64,000 nucleotides of DNA from JBBQNR01 sp963774075 (GCA_963774075.1 CAVZDP010000005.1:496001-560000), one strand, 5' to 3'; counted from the stretch's first letter, positions 35,248 to 44,059 are shown. Notes: generated by a model from the sequence alone, not told the origin. Numbers and translations are program-made.

Positions 35248-35277
35248 ACTATGACGATCACCCTGCAGATCCGTCAA
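35248..35277 (-). promoter_or_regulatory. Putative sigma-70-type promoter of the leftward operon
   Basis: On the minus strand TTGACG (-35) and CATAGT (-10) are 18 bases apart. The expected start site falls one to three bases before the ATG of the RHH-like gene, which implies a leaderless transcript. Confidence 0.5.
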
Positions 35278-35309
35278 GTTCGCGGATGGGACCCTTACCC
35301 TGAAGAGCG

Positions 35310-35441
35310 ATGGAGGAACCTCTCTACGTGCGCATGCTGGAGAACGCGCTCGCCGCGGCGCGCGCTCGCTTGTGGGCGATCTGTGCCCCGGACGCCGAGG
35401 AGGACACGCATCTGATCGAAGCCTTGCGGCCGATCGAGTGA
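35310..35441 (+). CDS. 43-residue small protein coupled to the HNH gene
   Basis: An ATG opens a 43-codon frame encoding an acidic helix (MEEPLYVRMLENALAAARAR, then LWAICAPDAEEDTHLIEALRPIE). Its TGA overlaps the GTG start of the HNH gene (GTGA), which suggests translational coupling. A weak GAAGAG precedes the ATG. The region is divergent from the RHH-like gene. I have no functional assignment, and it may simply serve as a leader peptide. Confidence 0.5.
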   Translation: MEEPLYVRMLENALAAARARLWAICAPDAEEDTHLIEALRPIE

Positions 35442-35677
35442 CGCCACGTCCGTGCATCGTCTGCGGCACGCTCGTTAGCTCCGGTTCACGGTGCTTACAG
35501 CACGCACTACCGCGCCGGTCAAAGGCTTGGAGCAATCGCGTCCGTCATTCGACAGGTGGGCGTTGCAGCGTATGCGGTAGCACGGATCGCGTTCAAGCCC
35601 ATCACGTTTTCGGGCGACATAGCGACGTTGGCCAACCCCTCTGCCACCGCTGCCACTGCGAAGCCCACGCGTGGTAG
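35438..35677 (+). CDS. HNH endonuclease-like zinc protein
   Basis: This 79-residue protein has four CxxC-type zinc half-sites (RPCIVCG, GRCSVCG, LCHRCH) and the HNH core QAHHVFGRHSDVGQPLCHRCH. The last part, CHRCHCEAHAW, is the usual end of short phage HNH proteins. Such proteins often sit next to terminase genes and assist packaging of cos phages and satellites. The GTG start overlaps the small upstream frame. A role in DNA packaging is therefore likely but not proven. Confidence 0.75.
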   Translation: MTPRPCIVCGTLVSSGSRCLQHALPRRSKAWSNRVRHSTGGRCSVCGSTDRVQAHHVFGRHSDVGQPLCHRCHCEAHAW

Positions 35678-35747
35678 CTCGCCCGTTTCTTTGAGAGCGC
35701 GTAATCGGCGACTCTCCGACCGCGCTGCGCAAAAAAGCTCCTGAGGA

Positions 35748-37427
35748 CTAAAGCCCGATGAACACGCCCTGCTCCAGATAGGGCGCTTCGTCCCCGTCGC
35801 CGCAGGTGGGCGGGCAGGAGGGTCCATAGCCGGTGCCGTTAAAGCCGGGGTCGTCGAGCGTGACCCGTAGCGAGGAGAAAACCGTTCGCTTGGTCTCCTT
35901 TACGTAGCCGGGGATGAGCGCGTCGGCGCTGGTCGTGGTGGTGCAGCTGGCGCCGAGGGTGGCGTCGGGGCTCGCCGTACATGTGAGCGGAGCCTGGAGC
36001 TTGGTGTCGGAGGCGGTGGCCGAGACTCCTCCGAAGCCCGAGGCGCGGTCGGTGATACGAGCCGAGACCGAGAGCAGCAGCTTGCCGGTGAAGTCGCTGC
36101 CCGCTCCAGAGGGGCAGGCGGCGTTCGCTTGCTTGCAGCGAACATCGGAGGCGCTGGCCGTGATGCGGAGGTCGGCCTCGTCGGTGGGGGTGCCGGGATC
36201 GCCCTGGATCGCGTCGAGCCTCGCCGAGCCCTGGCCCCTGCCCGCGGTGCCGGTCGTCAGCACCTGGGAGGTGAGGGCGGGCGGAGTGCAGGAGGGCTCG
36301 TCGAGCGGCTCCACGTGCTGGGAGTTGGGGGCGGTGCACTTTTGGTAGGAGGGGACGAGCGGGACCCGTTGCGGAGAGCCGCCGCCGGGGCGGGGGTAGG
36401 GGTCGAGGGCGCCGAGGGGTTGCCAGTCGGCCTGGTTACCGCCAACGCCGTTCGGAATCGGCGTCTGCCCGGTGCCGTCCGGGTTCATCACGTAAAGACC
36501 CGATCCCGGTCCCGCTCGTGTGAACGCGATCTTCGTGCCGTCCGGCGACCAGGCGGCCTCGATGTCGTCCTGAGGATGGTTGGTGACGTTCAGTCCGCCG
36601 CTGCCATCGGCGGATATGACGAAGATCTCCTGTTGCTGGGGCGAGATCATCCTCTCCCCCAAAGCGATCCTGCTGCCGTCTGGTGAGAACACCGGCGCCG
36701 GCCAGAAACTGTACAGGGACCTCAGGAAGCTTTGGGCTCCGGTGACCGAGTCGGCCTGCTTGTACGAGTCGTCCCCCAGCGACCAGCAGCCGCCATTGTC
36801 GCACTCGAAGAACCACTCGTTGTCCGAGTTCGCAAAGACGATGCGGCTGCCGTCGGGCGCCCATGCCAGGTCGTGCTTGAACGACCTGGGACCGCATGGC
36901 GGATCCGCCCCATCGGCGCAAGGCTGTGGGGAGTGGGTTAACTGCAACGGCGCTCCGCCGCTCGACGGCACGACGTACAGCTCGCTCTCCTGTGCGTATT
37001 CGCCGGTTCCCGGGTCCCATATGTCAGTTCGGGCGAACGCGATCTTCGACCCGTCCGGCGACCAGACTGGAGAGCTTGCCTGTGGGTCCCCGGAGAGGAA
37101 GGTCAGCCGTACCTGTGCAGTACCGTTCCCGTTCATCACATAGATGTCGGTACTGCAAAGGACTTGGCCGCAGGTTGAATCCCGATCGGAGACGAAGGCG
37201 ATCTTCGACCCGTCGGGAGACCATTGAGGCTTGGTCTCGTGCGCCTGATTGTTCGTCAACTTGGTCGGCGCGCTTCCGTCCGCATTCACCGTGTAGATCT
37301 CGGCGTCGCCGTCGCTGTGGCCGACGAACGCGATCTTCCCGTTAGCGCCCGGGAAGGCGGCCTGCGCTGACGGAGCCGCGAACACGAGAGCAGTCAAGAC
37401 GAATACGCATGTGGTTCGCAAGAGCAC
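35748..37427 (-). CDS. Secreted TolB-like beta-propeller protein with a C-terminal extracellular module (cargo gene)
   Basis: This 559-residue exported protein starts at a GTG preceded by GAGGAGGGG and a signal peptide ending PSAQAA. Six or so PD40/TolB repeats follow (SPDGSKIAFVSDRD, SPDGSKIAF, APDGSRIVFANS, SPDGSRIALGER, SPDGTKIAFTRAG), forming a beta-propeller. From residue 343 the same 207-217-residue module appears as in the hydrolase at 9,634-12,192 (PYPRPGG to CPPTCGDGDEAPYLEQGVF). Nothing in it looks phage-like, so I read it as host-type cargo of the element. It follows the terminase gene on the same strand by about 55 bp. Confidence 0.85.
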   Translation of the reverse strand: MLLRTTCVFVLTALVFAAPSAQAAFPGANGKIAFVGHSDGDAEIYTVNADGSAPTKLTNNQAHETKPQWSPDGSKIAFVSDRDSTCGQVLCSTDIYVMNGNGTAQVRLTFLSGDPQASSPVWSPDGSKIAFARTDIWDPGTGEYAQESELYVVPSSGGAPLQLTHSPQPCADGADPPCGPRSFKHDLAWAPDGSRIVFANSDNEWFFECDNGGCWSLGDDSYKQADSVTGAQSFLRSLYSFWPAPVFSPDGSRIALGERMISPQQQEIFVISADGSGGLNVTNHPQDDIEAAWSPDGTKIAFTRAGPGSGLYVMNPDGTGQTPIPNGVGGNQADWQPLGALDPYPRPGGGSPQRVPLVPSYQKCTAPNSQHVEPLDEPSCTPPALTSQVLTTGTAGRGQGSARLDAIQGDPGTPTDEADLRITASASDVRCKQANAACPSGAGSDFTGKLLLSVSARITDRASGFGGVSATASDTKLQAPLTCTASPDATLGASCTTTTSADALIPGYVKETKRTVFSSLRVTLDDPGFNGTGYGPSCPPTCGDGDEAPYLEQGVFIGL

Positions 37428-37481
37428 GAATCCCCTCCTCTGGACCAGAGTAGACCACTAGGCGTGGGTCGGTTCAAGGGA

Positions 37482-38855
37482 TCAGACCCACCCCAGCAGC
37501 GCCACCGGCTCGGGCCTCGCCTCGGCTCTCTCGACCGCCATCGCGAGCGCGACCACGGCGTCGATGCACGCCGTCCGGTGTGCCCGGTCGATGCGCCAGC
37601 CACGCGGCGTGTCGCGCGCGATCACGTTCGCCACGTGGGCGTTTAGCTCGGGGTCGTTCGGGTGCGTGAGGCGCCGCTCCACGATCGCCCGGTGCAGGCG
37701 ATGCGAGGCGGGGATCAGCCGGCTCGGAGACTGTGGGAAGGCGACGACCTGCATCCTGCCCTCGCGTTCCAGTTCGAGCGCAAGCTGCTGCGCCCGCCAG
37801 GGGTCATGCACCAGCTCGGCCACGTCAAAGCTGGCAGCCAGCTCTCGAATCAGCTCGCCTGCCTCCAGGATGGCCGCGTCCCCGTGCATGATCCGGCAGC
37901 CGACGCGCAGGTCATCGGTGAGCCAGACGACGGCGGTCGCCGAGCGCTCGCCACCTGCGTCGAGGCCAATCCAGACGCGCTCGCCAGGTTCGATGGTCGC
38001 CTCGCCAGCGCACGCCTGCCAGGCGCCCGCTGGCAGCCAATGTCCCTCGAGCGCGACCCACTGGTTCGCGTGCAGCCGTCGGAAAGCTCCATCCGGCACA
38101 GCCTCACGCTGCTCTTTTAGTCCGGCAGCGGTGAGCCAGCTCGCCGGGTTCGCGCGCTTGACGACACGCGCGCTGTCAACGTCCTCGTCGAAGGGCACGG
38201 CCCACTCGAGCATCGCGATGTTCGGTCCATGTGCGGCTGTCAAAAAGCCGTGCGGCCTTACATTCGGCTGCGCCAGCGCCCGTGTCCTCAGGCGCCCTAG
38301 CGGCGTATCAGCACCGTTGCCGGCAGTCGTGATCACCACCATGCGGCTGCCCACACGTTTGAGCATCGCGGTGCGCATCGCTTCGTAGACACTCGCGTCG
38401 GGGAAGGCGTGCAGCTCATCGAGGCACACGTAGCTCGGCGTCAGGCCATGCAGTTTCGGGGCATCGGAGGCGAGCACACGCAGGAAACCCCGGTCGATGC
38501 GCAGTTCGAGGTGCCGCACGGCGAATCGCTGCTCGACCGCCGGATGCGTCGCGAAGTCGCGGGCGTACTCGAAAATGACGCGCGCCTGGTCGCGCGATGC
38601 GGCCGCAACGTAGGCGGCCGGCCGCGGGGTCGTGAGCAAGTGATGGACTGCGAGGGCGCCCGTAAGGCAGCTTTTCCCATTCCCGCGCGGCAGCAGGATC
38701 AGCGTCTCGCGTTGCGGGCCGAAGATCGTCCGGGCGATCTTGCGCTGGAAGGGCTCGAGCTCGAGCCCCACGGCACGGCAGAAGGCGTAAAAGCCGCGGA
38801 GGCCTGGAGGGAATGGTCGAGCGCGCACTTGAGGAAATCGAGGGGTAGTCCTCAC
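37482..38855 (-). CDS. terL: Phage terminase large subunit
   Basis: This DNA-packaging motor protein of about 457 residues has an ATPase domain with LILLPRGNGKSCLTGAL (Walker A), YVCLDELHAF (Walker B with catalytic Glu) and VVITTAGNG (coupling motif), and a nuclease domain with IGLDAGGERSATAVVWL and later DPWRAQQL. I start at the GTG of VRTTPRF, because the frame upstream would overlap the portal gene. It is transcribed away from the portal gene with only 18 bases between start codons, an unusual arrangement since terminase and portal normally run in the same direction. Confidence 0.92.
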   Translation of the reverse strand: MRTTPRFPQVRARPFPPGLRGFYAFCRAVGLELEPFQRKIARTIFGPQRETLILLPRGNGKSCLTGALAVHHLLTTPRPAAYVAAASRDQARVIFEYARDFATHPAVEQRFAVRHLELRIDRGFLRVLASDAPKLHGLTPSYVCLDELHAFPDASVYEAMRTAMLKRVGSRMVVITTAGNGADTPLGRLRTRALAQPNVRPHGFLTAAHGPNIAMLEWAVPFDEDVDSARVVKRANPASWLTAAGLKEQREAVPDGAFRRLHANQWVALEGHWLPAGAWQACAGEATIEPGERVWIGLDAGGERSATAVVWLTDDLRVGCRIMHGDAAILEAGELIRELAASFDVAELVHDPWRAQQLALELEREGRMQVVAFPQSPSRLIPASHRLHRAIVERRLTHPNDPELNAHVANVIARDTPRGWRIDRAHRTACIDAVVALAMAVERAEARPEPVALLGWV

Positions 38856-38866
38856 ACTTAAGTGTG
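38853..38866. promoter_or_regulatory. 14-bp perfect palindrome between terminase and portal starts
   Basis: CACACTTAAGTGTG is perfectly self-complementary. It overlaps the GTG of the terminase gene and sits just before the GGAGG of the portal gene. It could be an operator for divergent transcription or a scar of the inversion. Confidence 0.45.
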
Positions 38867-38873
38867 GAGGCCC

Positions 38874-40064
38874 ATGCGTCTGTTCCGCAAGCCGCGATTC
38901 GAAGATCGCACTCTGACGCGCTCGAACGTCCCGAGCGTGATGTTGACGTCGACCGTCGCCGGCCTTCCCAAGACGGCCGACGCAGCTCTCCGCATCGTGG
39001 ACGTGCTCGCCTGCGTGCGGCTCCTGGCGGAGTCGGCGTCGATCCTCCCCCTCCACGCCTACCGTCGCACCGCCTCCGGGCGCCAGCGCATAGAGAGTGG
39101 GATCGCCGACCTCCTGGAGCGCCCGGCGCCGGCGACGAGCCAGGGGAACCTCGTCTGTCAGCTCGTCGGCTCCCTGGCCTTGCGAGGCGAGGCTTTCGTG
39201 GGCAAGTTCCGCAAGGGCGGCGAGCTCGTGCAGCTAGGGATGCTGCCCGTCGATCGGATCGCGGTCGAGATCAAGAACGGCGAGCCCGTCTACACGCTCA
39301 CGCACGACACCGGACGCCAGACGCGGCACGGGGCCGACGACGTTCTCCACCTGCGCGGCCTGTCCGTGGACGGCGTTCGCGGCCTATCGCCGATCGGCTA
39401 CGCACGCGAGGCGCTCGGGCTCGCGGCCGCGCTTGAGCAGCACGCTTCCGCCCTGTTCGCGAACGGCGCGGCGCCGCTCGGCGTCCTCACGGTGGGACAG
39501 GGCCCGGCGCAGGGCGACGTGATGGAGAACTTGCGCAAGGGGTTCGAGGACCGGCACAAGGGAGCGAAGAACGCAGGCCGGGTTGCGGTACTCGCTGGCG
39601 AGATCGACTTCAAGCCGGTGTCGATCACGCCCGCCGACGCGGAGTTCATCGCGCAGCGCAAGCTGAGCACGAGCGAGGTCGCGCGCTTGTTCCGCGTACC
39701 CGCCCACCTGGTCAATGCCGAATCGAACACGTCGCTCACCTACTCGACCACCGAGATGGACGCGCTCAACTTCGTCAAGTTCTCGCTTCAACCGTGGCTC
39801 ACCGTGATCGAGCAGGCCGTGAGCGCCGATCGCGACCTCTGCCAGCCCGGCACCTACGTCCAGTTCAAGCTCGACGCGCTCCTGCGCGCCGACTCGCACA
39901 CTCGCGCACAGGTTTACGCGCTCGCGCTCGACCCCGAGCGCGGCTGGATGCGCCGCGAGGAGATCCGCGAGCTGGAGGACCTGCCGCGCGAGCAGCGCGT
40001 GCCGGTGCCGACGGTGACAGTTAACGGCCACACCCGACAGGAGAGACCTCATGCCAGAGCTTGA
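38874..40064 (+). CDS. Phage portal protein, HK97 type
   Basis: This 396-residue protein would form the dodecameric ring at one capsid vertex through which DNA enters. Hallmarks are VDVLACVRLLAESASILPLHAYRR, the GDDVLHLRGLS segment as ADDVLHLRGLSVDGVRGLSPI, and late DAEFIAQRKLSTSEVARLFRVPAHLVN followed by TYSTTEMDALNFVKFSLQPWL. GGAGG precedes the ATG. It overlaps the protease gene by 14 bases. Confidence 0.95.
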   Translation: MRLFRKPRFEDRTLTRSNVPSVMLTSTVAGLPKTADAALRIVDVLACVRLLAESASILPLHAYRRTASGRQRIESGIADLLERPAPATSQGNLVCQLVGSLALRGEAFVGKFRKGGELVQLGMLPVDRIAVEIKNGEPVYTLTHDTGRQTRHGADDVLHLRGLSVDGVRGLSPIGYAREALGLAAALEQHASALFANGAAPLGVLTVGQGPAQGDVMENLRKGFEDRHKGAKNAGRVAVLAGEIDFKPVSITPADAEFIAQRKLSTSEVARLFRVPAHLVNAESNTSLTYSTTEMDALNFVKFSLQPWLTVIEQAVSADRDLCQPGTYVQFKLDALLRADSHTRAQVYALALDPERGWMRREEIRELEDLPREQRVPVPTVTVNGHTRQERPHARA

Positions 40065-41563
40065 GCAACGGACGATCGACGTCGACGTCTCAGACCTCGA
40101 CACCCGCGGGCGCACGCTGCACGGTTACGCGAGCGTGTACGGCGTCGAGAGCTTAGACCTAGGAGGGTTCCGGGAGCGGATCGCGCCCGGTGCCTTCGCC
40201 GACGTGCTCGACGCGGACGTTCGCTGCCTTCTGAATCACGATCCCTCGCAGGTGCTCGGGCGCACGCGCTCGGGCACGCTGCGCCTCCACGACGAGGAGC
40301 GCGGGCTTCGCTTCGAGTGCGATCTCCCAAGCTCGCCGCTCGGAGAGAACGTGCGCGAGGCAGTCAAGCGCGGCGATGTGGACGGCGCGAGCTTCCGCTT
40401 CGTCGTCTCCGACGAGGACTGGAGTGAGGATGGCGAGCTGCGCACCGTTCGCTTGGTGCGCGAGCTGCAAGACGTAACCGTCGCAACCTACGGCGCGTAT
40501 CCGGCCGCCAGCGTCGAACTTCGGACGCGACCCGACAACCCGCAAGAGGAGGAAGAAGACGTGAAGCCAGAAGACCGCGAGAGCGGCGGCCTCGCGGTCG
40601 AAGACAGGACCGCGACGGACGCCCAACCGACCGTCGAGGAGCGAGTGATCGATGCGCTGCGGAGCGTCCGCAAGGGCGAGTCGCGCGCGCTCGCCGGCAG
40701 CGCCGCGGACGCGATCACGCCGCCCGAGCTGTCGACACTGCTATTCGAGAAGCTGCGCGCGGCGAGCGTGATGTTGCAATCGGGCATCCGCGTGATCCCG
40801 ACCGATCGCGACTCGATCGAATGGCCGAAGCTCTCGGCCGACGTGAGCCCGGCTTGGTACGCGGAAATGGACCCGATCACACCCGGCGACCCATCGTTCG
40901 TCACCCTCACCGCCACGCCGCGCAAGCTCGCCCACTTGGTGCAGGTGTCAAACGAGGTCGTAGACGACTCGGCGCCATCCGTCGTGGACGTGCTCAACAC
41001 GCACCTGGCCACGATGCTCGGGCTGCGGCTCGACTTCTTCCTCCTGGAGGGCAACGGAACCGCGCCTCAGATCCGTGGGCTTAAGAACGTCGCCTCGATC
41101 CAGACCGTGAGCATGGGCGCCAACGGCGCGCAGCTCACGAACCTCGACCCGATCGCCGACGCGGTCGGGCTCCTGGAGGCGGCGAACGCGCCCGGGCCCT
41201 ACGCGATCGTGATGCCCCCCGCGCAACTGGTCAACGGTGCGCAAGTTCAAGGACACGACGACCGCGCCGCTCCTGACCGCTACGCCGAGCACGGACGCGC
41301 CGCGAACGGTGTTCGGCAACCGCGTCTACGTGTCCGCTCAGCTCACGCTCACCGAGACGCAGGGCACGAGCACGGACTGCAACTCGATCTACGTCTACAG
41401 CGCGAGCGAAGTCGTGCTCGTGCGCCGGCAGGACGCACAGATCGAGCTCGATCGCTCGCGCCTGTTCAATCAGGACGCGAGCGAGCTGCGCGGCAAGCTG
41501 CGCGCCGATCTCGTCGTGCCAAACCCGCAGGCGGTCGTGCGGATCGTGGGGGTGAGGCCCTGA
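40051..41563 (+). CDS. Fused HK97-type prohead protease and major capsid protein (frameshifted)
   Basis: The N-terminal 165 residues are a U35/S78 prohead protease with His63 in LLNHDPSQ and Ser114 in DGASFRF. An acidic linker follows, and then an HK97-fold capsid domain (SGIRVIPTDRDSIEWPKL, KLAHLVQVSNEVVDDS, FFLLEGNGTAPQIRGL). The frame breaks at a run of six C at 41,215-41,220. Removing one C restores NWSTVRKFKDTTTAPLL and the capsid C-terminus (FGNRVYVSAQLT to VVRIVGVRP), giving 503 residues. As it stands, translation leaves the capsid frame and ends at 41,718. It may be a real mutation, a sequencing error or frameshifting. Confidence 0.88.
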
Positions 41564-41718
41564 TGGAGCGCACTCGCGAAAAGACCCTCACCGTGACGGT
41601 AAAGGAGGGCTGTGTCGTCTACCACGACGGCACCGGCTACGGGCCCGGTCAGACGTTCGAGCTCCCGGCCGCGGAGGCGCGCGCGCTGCTCGAGCAAGGG
41701 GTCGTGGAGAAAACCTGA
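41563..41718 (+). CDS. Small hypothetical protein between capsid and connector
   Basis: This 51-residue frame starts at an ATG that overlaps the capsid stop by one base (TGATG) and ends right before the GTG of the connector gene. The product (KTLTVTVKEGCVVYHDG and FELPAAEARALLEQGVV) looks like a small beta-sandwich and is like the short proteins often found between capsid and head-tail genes. Coupling on both sides supports that it is real. Confidence 0.65.
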   Translation: MERTREKTLTVTVKEGCVVYHDGTGYGPGQTFELPAAEARALLEQGVVEKT

Positions 41719-42120
41719 GTGGCCACCTACGCGACCACCGCAGAGCTCACGGCATACCTGGACGAGAACGCCGACGCGAGCGTTGGCAACGCCGACGCCG
41801 ACAAGCTGCTCGAACGCGCAGAGCGCGACGTGGACCGCGTGATCGGCCCCTACACCGTCAATGCGACGACCGGCCTCAAGCTGACGCCTGCGAGTCTCAC
41901 GAGCGTTCAGCGTGCGGCGCTCTCGCGGGCGACGTGCGCGGCGGCCGAGTACCGGCTCGTCCTTGGGGAAGCGGAGCTAGTCGGCGACGATGTGCTCCTG
42001 CCGGTGATGCTCCAGCCGATTCGCACCGCCGGCCGTGTCGCCCCGAAGATCCTGGAGGAGCTGGCAGGGTCCGGCCTGATCACCTGGAGCGGGACGGTGG
42101 CAACCGATGCAGCCGTCTGA
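41719..42120 (+). CDS. Head-tail connector (gp6-like) protein
   Basis: This 133-residue protein follows the capsid gene and has the helical profile of gp6-like head-completion proteins: YATTAELTAYLDENADASVGNADADKLLERAERDVDRVIGPY, then LTSVQRAALSRATCAAAEYRLVLGEAELV. These join the portal to the tail or neck. The start is a GTG directly after the preceding stop. The assignment rests on position and general pattern. Confidence 0.7.
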   Translation: MATYATTAELTAYLDENADASVGNADADKLLERAERDVDRVIGPYTVNATTGLKLTPASLTSVQRAALSRATCAAAEYRLVLGEAELVGDDVLLPVMLQPIRTAGRVAPKILEELAGSGLITWSGTVATDAAV

Positions 42121-42412
42121 CCCGATCGAGCAGCTCCGCGATGCGCTCGCGGCGTCGAAGCGCGAGGGCGTCGAGTTCGCCCTCGCGTGGGAAGGCGCTC
42201 TCGGCGAGATCGACTGGGCCGGCAGTTCGGGGCGCAACCGCGCGGAAGCTGAGGACGCGCTCAGGTGGTCGCGAGACTTCTGGCGCAACGCTTACGAGGA
42301 CACGAGCGACGGCGTGCGGGCGAAGCTCGACGCGCTGTTCCTGCCGAGCGACCACTACGAGGCGAACGGGATCAACCGTGAGCCCATGGGCGCTCGGGGA
42401 GTAGGGATTTAG
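42107..42412 (+). CDS. Hypothetical last gene of the morphogenesis block
   Basis: This 101-residue acidic, mostly helical protein (PIEQLRDALAASKREGVEFALAWEGALGEIDW) overlaps the connector gene by 14 bases. Its place suggests a head-completion or packaging helper, but no family is recognised. After it the element ends in about 250 bp with no further structural genes. Confidence 0.55.
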   Translation: MQPSDPIEQLRDALAASKREGVEFALAWEGALGEIDWAGSSGRNRAEAEDALRWSRDFWRNAYEDTSDGVRAKLDALFLPSDHYEANGINREPMGARGVGI

Positions 42413-42583
42413 CCTGGGCGGCACTTGCCGCTCATGGGCGGGCTGATCCTCGACAGCCCGCGACGGGGGAGCTGGCAGCACGGCGTGGCGTGCGGCTTCG
42501 CCAGAGCGCCGTCCCCTACGGCACCGTTGGAGCGCGGGTCGGGTTTTCGTAGCCTCCTACCGGCCCGCGCTGTGCCCCGCGCG

Positions 42584-42607
42584 ATTGGTACCCAATTGGT
42601 ACCCGCG
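42584..42607. repeat. Putative integrase arm-type site, right copy
   Basis: ATTGGTACCCAATTGGTACCCGCG matches the double ATTGGTAC unit at 31,444-31,468 in the same orientation. It lies about 60 bp inside the right core repeat. Confidence 0.55.
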
Positions 42608-42636
42608 TGTCGGAGCATCACTCTCCACGCCCAATA

Positions 42637-42662
42637 GGAAAGCCCGCCGCAGCGGGCTTTCC
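42637..42662. terminator. Bidirectional terminator at the right end of the element
   Basis: GGAAAGCCCGC and GCGGGCTTTCC form a perfect 11-bp stem around CGCA. It lies four bases from the core repeat and would end transcription of both the morphogenesis block and the tRNA gene. Confidence 0.75.
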
Positions 42663-42666
42663 TTGA

Positions 42667-42742
<76 letters not shown>

Positions 42743-42831
42743 CCGTGGACTGAAGATTATAGACAGCTAGCTTGGCGATTCCGGGCGAAGCGCGCCCTGA
42801 ATTCGAAGCTTGCAGCTAGGCTGAGCGGCCC

Positions 42832-43431
42832 ATGAATGAGATCCTTCCTGGCCTGCATCAATACACCGCTTTCCACGAGAGGATCGGGTTCGACGTCAGC
42901 TCGTACTTCGTCGCCGAGCCCCGTACCCTCATCGACCCGATGCTGCCGGCGGAGGGGCTCGAATGGTTTCGCGGCGAGCGCGAGCCTCGGCTCATCGTCC
43001 TCACCAACCGCCACCACTATCGAAAGACCGCCGCCTTCACCGAGGCCTTCGCTTGCCCGGTGCTCTGCCACGAGTCGGGCCTGCACGAGTTCGAGGGCGG
43101 TCCTGAGGTGAAGGGCTTCGCGTTCGGGGACCAGCTCGCGCCCGGCATCGTCGCGCACGAGATGGATGCGATCTGCCCGGAGGACACGGCGCTCCACATC
43201 ACGGCTGGCGGCAGCGCGCTCGCCTTCGCCGACGCCCTGGTCCACTGGGGCGAAGGGCGAATCGGCTTCGTCCCCGACAACTTCATGGACGATCCGCCGA
43301 ACGTCAAGGAGGGGGTTCGCGCCTCGGCGCGCCGTCTGACCAAGCTCGACTTCGACACGCTCCTCTTCGCGCACGGCGAGCCGATCGTCGGCGAGGGCAA
43401 GCAGGCGCTGCAGCGCTTCCTCGAGCAGTAG
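42832..43431 (+). CDS. Metallo-beta-lactamase-fold family protein (degenerate)
   Basis: This 199-residue protein follows the MBL-fold pattern: VSSYFVAEPRTLIDPMLP, the strand-loop LIVLTNRHHYRKTAAF in place of HxHxDH, HITAGGSALAFADAL, VPDNFM and a final LLFAHGEPIVGEG. The THxHxDH box is altered to TNRHHYR, so metal binding may be reduced, while the last His is kept. A catalytic role is uncertain. It is the first chromosomal gene right of the tRNA and lies in a rightward run with the next two genes. Confidence 0.75.
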   Translation: MNEILPGLHQYTAFHERIGFDVSSYFVAEPRTLIDPMLPAEGLEWFRGEREPRLIVLTNRHHYRKTAAFTEAFACPVLCHESGLHEFEGGPEVKGFAFGDQLAPGIVAHEMDAICPEDTALHITAGGSALAFADALVHWGEGRIGFVPDNFMDDPPNVKEGVRASARRLTKLDFDTLLFAHGEPIVGEGKQALQRFLEQ

Positions 43432-43455
43432 CCGGCGCGCGGTTAAGCTTTCGCA

Positions 43456-44022
43456 ATGGGAAAGGTCTACGACGAGATCGACGAGCACCTGCGCGGCTGG
43501 ATCGCCGAACAGGCGCTCTTTTTCGTCGGCACCGCTCCTCGGGACGGCGACCACGTGAACGTCTCGCCGAAGGGCCCGATCGACTCGCTGCGCGTCCTGG
43601 GCCCGCGCGAGATCGCCTACCTCGACGTGATCGGAAGCGGAGCCGAGACGATCGCCCATCTGCGCGAGAACGGGCGCATCGTGGTGATGCTCTGTGCCTT
43701 CGAGGGGCCGCCGCGCATCCTGCGCCTGCACGGGCGCGGGGAGATCGTCGCAGCGGAGGACCCCCGCTTCGACGAGCTGCTCGAGCGCTGCGCGTTCGAA
43801 GAGCCCAAGGTGCCGGAGTCGCGGCGTTCCATCATCCTCATCGAGATCACCCGGGTCGCCGACTCCTGCGGCTACGGCGTGCCGCTGATGAGCTTCGAGG
43901 GACATCGCCAGCACGCCGACGCATGGGCCGAGAAGAAGCTGCGCGTCGGTGGACCGGAGGCGTTCGTCGAGTACCAGCGCGACAAGAATTCCGAAAGTCT
44001 CGACGGGCTGCCCGCTCTCTAG
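43456..44022 (+). CDS. Pyridoxamine 5'-phosphate oxidase-like flavoprotein
   Basis: This 188-residue protein has the split-barrel FMN-binding fold: WIAEQALFFVGTAPRDGDHVNVSPKGPIDSLRVLGPREIAYLD, then RENGRIVVMLCAFEGPPRILRLHGRGEIV. The subgroup is common in actinobacteria and often uses FMN or F420 rather than acting in vitamin B6 synthesis. The C-terminal ADSCGYGVPLMSFEGHRQHADAWAEKK is family-typical. The substrate is unknown. It follows the MBL-like gene by 24 bp. Confidence 0.88.
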   Translation: MGKVYDEIDEHLRGWIAEQALFFVGTAPRDGDHVNVSPKGPIDSLRVLGPREIAYLDVIGSGAETIAHLRENGRIVVMLCAFEGPPRILRLHGRGEIVAAEDPRFDELLERCAFEEPKVPESRRSIILIEITRVADSCGYGVPLMSFEGHRQHADAWAEKKLRVGGPEAFVEYQRDKNSESLDGLPAL

Positions 44023-44059
44023 CGGTCTGTCTCGGGCCACTGGGGTGTAGGGTCGGACC

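Noticed and set aside
35556..35744. A 62-codon plus-strand frame overlapping the HNH gene end
   Set aside because: It is out of frame with the convincing HNH motifs and has no similarity of its own.
40051..41718. One continuous 555-codon protease-capsid frame
   Set aside because: After 41,220 the translation becomes Arg/Ala-rich nonsense, and the true capsid end is in another frame; the apparent length results from the frameshift.
42425..42637. A 70-codon plus-strand frame near attR
   Set aside because: No ribosome site, no similarity, and it runs over the arm-type repeat and into the terminator.
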